A stretch of DNA of 8,238 nt from Bacteroides sp. UBA1317 (lineage in GTDB: Bacteria > Bacteroidota > Bacteroidia > Bacteroidales > Bacteroidaceae), in assembly GCA_002307035.1 (NCBI GenBank), contig DBTL01000105.1:1-8238 (forward strand). The letters are read 5' to 3'. Positions within the stretch are counted from its first letter, which is position 1; each line of letters begins with the position of its first letter. The position numbers and the translations under genes are program-made. Shown here in pieces: positions 5,944-8,238 of this stretch. A model generated the notes under the pieces. The model worked only from the letters and a program-made list of their open reading frames with translations, was not told the origin of the DNA and ran no database searches.

Positions 5944-8214
5944 ATGAAAAAGTTTTTGCTAGCTGCTTGTTTGATAGGTTGCACAAGTTTTGCTAAATCA
6001 CAAGATTGGACACAGTATATTAACCCCTTAATGGGGACACAATCTACCTTTGATTTATCAACGGGTAATACATATCCAGCTATCGCTCGTCCATGGGGAA
6101 TGAACTTCTGGACGCCTCAAACAGGAAAGATGGGAGATGGATGGCAATATGTTTATACTGCAAATAAAATCCGGGGATTTAAGCAAACCCATCAACCGAG
6201 TCCATGGATTAATGATTATGGGCAATTTTCTCTTATGCCAATCGTAGGTAAGCCTGAGTTTGATGAAGATAAACGTGCTAGTTGGTTTGCTCATAAAAGC
6301 GAAATAGTAACTCCGTATTACTATAAGGTTTATTTGGCAGATTATGACGTTGTGACGGAGATGGCACCGACTGACCGTGCCGTTTTATTCCGATTTACGT
6401 TTCCTGAAAATGAGCATTCATACATTGTGATAGATGCTTTTGACAAAGGGTCATACATTAAGATAATTCCGAAAGAAAACAAAATTATCGGTTATACAAC
6501 CCGAAATAGTGGGGGAGTGCCGAAAAATTTTAAAAACTATTTTATTATCAAATTTGATAAGCCTTTTACTTACAAATCTACAGTTGCTAATGGCAATATA
6601 TGTGATAGCGTCATTGAACAGAGTACGGATCATGCGGGAGCAATAATAGGGTTTAAAACAAGCAAAGGAGAAAAAGTACATGTACGCGTAGCGTCTTCTT
6701 TTATTAGCTTCGAGCAGGCTGATCTAAATATGAAGGAATTGGGCAACGATGCCTTAGAACAAGTGGCCTCTAAAGGTAAAGAAATCTGGAATCAGGAATT
6801 GAGCAAAGTTGAATTAGAGGGTGGAACCGTAGATCAATACCGAACTTTTTATTCCTGTCTGTATCGTTCGCTCCTTTTTCCTCGTAAATTTTACGAACTT
6901 AACCAAAAGGGTGAAGTTGTGCATTTTAGCCCTTACAATGGGCAGGTTTTGCCGGGATATTTATATACTGATACAGGATTCTGGGATACCTTCCGTAGCC
7001 TTTTTCCCCTACTCAATTTACTCTATCCTTCTGTGAATAAAGAAATTCAAGAAGGTTTGCTCAATGCTTATAAAGAAAGTGGTTTTTTCCCTGAATGGGC
7101 TAGTCCGGGGCATAGAGATTGCATGATTGGTAATAATTCGGCTGCTATTATCACAGATGCATATATGAAAGGGGTCAGAGTAACAGATATCAATAAAATG
7201 TATGAAGGTTTGCTACATGGAACGCAAAGTGAACATCCCCAAATATCCTCTACGGGACGACGAGGATACGATTATTATGACAAATTAGGATATGTCCCTT
7301 ATGATGTTAATATCAATGAAAACGTAGCTCGTACGCTAGAATATGCTTATGATGATTGGTGCATTTACCGCCTAGCTAAGGAACTTCAACGACCGGAAAA
7401 GGAAATAAGAATGTTTGCCAAGCGTTCCTTAAACTACAGAAATGTATTTGATAAGGAAACAAAATTAATGCGCGGACGCAATAAAGATGGCCATTTTATG
7501 TCTCCGTTCTCTCCTTTAAAATGGGGTGACGCTTTTACGGAAGGCAACAGCTGGCATTATACTTGGTCTGTATTTCATGATCCACAAGGGTTAATAGATC
7601 TTATGGGTGGCAAAGACGTGTTTATCAATATGTTAGATTCGGTTTTTGCAGTTCCTCCTCTTTATGATGAAAGTTATTATGGGCAAGTGATTCATGAAAT
7701 CCGTGAAATGACAGTTATGAATATGGGTAACTATGCACACGGCAATCAACCCATTCAGCATATGATTTATTTATATAACTATGCCGGGCAACCATGGAAA
7801 GCTCAGTATTGGTTGCGGCAAGTAATGGACCGGATGTATACTCCAGGGCCAGATGGTTATTGTGGTGATGAAGATAATGGGCAGACTTCTTCATGGTATG
7901 TCTTTTCTGCTTTAGGCTTTTATCCTGTATGCCCAGGTACTGATGAGTATGTTTTAGGGGGCCCTTTATTTAAGAAGGCAACATTGCATTTTGAGAACGG
8001 TAATGACTTGATTATTGAGGCACCTGATAATAACAGAGAGAATGTGTATATTAAATCTTTAAATTTTAATGGCGCAGACTATACTAAGAATTATTTGTTG
8101 CACAAAGATGTAATCAAAGGTGGCGTGATATGTTGTAAAATGACAAATCAACCAAATATGGATAGAGGCACTCAAAAAATAGATTATCCTTATTCATTTT
8201 CCTCAAAAAGATAG
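5944..8214 (+). CDS. GH92 exo-alpha-1,2-mannosidase, BT3990-like
   Basis: Exo-alpha-mannosidase of 756 residues from a different GH92 branch than its upstream neighbour. The residues remembered as important in B. thetaiotaomicron BT3990 occur at the same numbers here: W88 (THQPSPW), acid E533 (TEGNSW), H584-E585 (VIHEIREM), and base-site D642 and D644 (CGDEDNGQ). In BT3990, W88, H584 and E585 line the +1 subsite and go with alpha-1,2 linkage preference, so I predict removal of terminal alpha-1,2-mannose, as in high-mannose N-glycans or yeast mannan side chains. Other family marks: YINPLMGT near the N-terminus, FWDTFRSLFP (D348), GYVPYD, HGNQPIQH, SWYVFSALGFYPVCPG. Export is certain but the type is not: LIGC13 fits a lipobox, while SFAKS-QDW also fits signal peptidase I. 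The 47-base gap upstream is A/T-rich, with no terminator or clear promoter. The stop TAG at 8212-8214 is followed at once by a likely terminator, so this may be the last gene of the unit. Confidence 0.94.
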   Translation: MKKFLLAACLIGCTSFAKSQDWTQYINPLMGTQSTFDLSTGNTYPAIARPWGMNFWTPQTGKMGDGWQYVYTANKIRGFKQTHQPSPWINDYGQFSLMPIVGKPEFDEDKRASWFAHKSEIVTPYYYKVYLADYDVVTEMAPTDRAVLFRFTFPENEHSYIVIDAFDKGSYIKIIPKENKIIGYTTRNSGGVPKNFKNYFIIKFDKPFTYKSTVANGNICDSVIEQSTDHAGAIIGFKTSKGEKVHVRVASSFISFEQADLNMKELGNDALEQVASKGKEIWNQELSKVELEGGTVDQYRTFYSCLYRSLLFPRKFYELNQKGEVVHFSPYNGQVLPGYLYTDTGFWDTFRSLFPLLNLLYPSVNKEIQEGLLNAYKESGFFPEWASPGHRDCMIGNNSAAIITDAYMKGVRVTDINKMYEGLLHGTQSEHPQISSTGRRGYDYYDKLGYVPYDVNINENVARTLEYAYDDWCIYRLAKELQRPEKEIRMFAKRSLNYRNVFDKETKLMRGRNKDGHFMSPFSPLKWGDAFTEGNSWHYTWSVFHDPQGLIDLMGGKDVFINMLDSVFAVPPLYDESYYGQVIHEIREMTVMNMGNYAHGNQPIQHMIYLYNYAGQPWKAQYWLRQVMDRMYTPGPDGYCGDEDNGQTSSWYVFSALGFYPVCPGTDEYVLGGPLFKKATLHFENGNDLIIEAPDNNRENVYIKSLNFNGADYTKNYLLHKDVIKGGVICCKMTNQPNMDRGTQKIDYPYSFSSKR

Positions 8215-8216
8215 GC

Positions 8217-8238
8217 AAAAAAAAGGAGTCACGCCTGA
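8217..8238 (+). terminator. Left half of a probable intrinsic terminator, cut by the window edge
   Basis: Two bases after the last stop codon is a run of eight A (8217-8224), then GGAGTCA (8225-8231), CGCC (8232-8235) and TGA (8236-8238). TGA is the reverse complement of the TCA just before CGCC, so the visible bases read as the left arm, a four-base loop and the first three bases of a right arm. If the next bases are CTCC followed by T's, this is a typical Rho-independent terminator, able to work in both directions because of the A-tract. The right arm and T-tract are not visible; alternatively GGAG could be part of a ribosome site for a next gene. Confidence 0.4.

Noticed and set aside
254..6681. 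Reverse-strand and alternate-frame open stretches of about 60-85 codons within the four hydrolase genes (for example 2570-2812, 4330-4581, 6058-6294).
   Set aside because: They lie wholly inside strongly conserved genes, have no family motifs and are the shadows expected in AT-rich coding DNA.
5020..7304. Identical 18-base stretch AGGATATGTCCCTTATGA at 5020-5037 and 7287-7304, as a possible direct repeat.
   Set aside because: Both copies encode the conserved GH92 motif GYVPYD at matching places in the two proteins; homology explains it without a repeat element.
1..8238. A new multi-gene biological system such as defence, secretion or natural-product synthesis.
   Set aside because: All four genes belong to well-known glycoside hydrolase families with intact catalytic residues where visible; the novelty, if any, lies in their combination and target glycan.

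Overview
The window looks like part of a carbohydrate-degradation gene cluster from a gut-type member of the Bacteroidota (Bacteroides or a close relative). This rests on the AT-rich DNA, the start codons preceded by A/T-rich tracts rather than a Shine-Dalgarno box, and four consecutive same-strand exported glycoside hydrolases (GH3, GH97, GH92, GH92) of types common in Bacteroides polysaccharide utilization loci. No SusC/SusD pair, sigma/anti-sigma pair or hybrid two-component regulator lies in the window, so calling it a PUL is inference from gene content.

Layout, all on the + strand. 1-1476: the 3' part of a GH3 glycosidase with a PA14 domain inserted in its second catalytic domain; the frame is open to base 1, so the real start is upstream. 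1477-1570: a 94-base gap that appears to hold the orphan C-terminal tail of a lost gene (1478-1540). 1571-3670: a secreted GH97 whose glutamates match the inverting, SusB-like alpha-glucosidase branch. 3683-5896: a GH92 lipoprotein, probably a Ca2+-dependent exo-alpha-mannosidase of the general type. 5944-8214: a second, divergent GH92 whose key residues fall at exactly the numbers remembered for the alpha-1,2-mannosidase BT3990 of B. thetaiotaomicron. 8217-8238: an A-tract and the first part of a hairpin, probably an intrinsic terminator cut by the window edge.

The GH97 and first GH92 are 12 bases apart and the two GH92 genes 47 bases apart, with no terminator or convincing promoter between them, so they are probably co-transcribed; GH3 may belong to the same unit. 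Together they look like exo-acting trimming enzymes of the cell surface and periplasm: alpha-mannose removal with two linkage preferences, an alpha-glucosidase, and a probable beta-glycosidase. A mannose-rich glycan, possibly with glucose caps or branches, is a reasonable but unproven target.

I found no RNA gene, CRISPR array, insertion sequence or clearly new system. The points most worth checking are the orphan tail before GH97, the BT3990-type signature in the second GH92, and the placement of a SusB-type GH97 beside two mannosidases.
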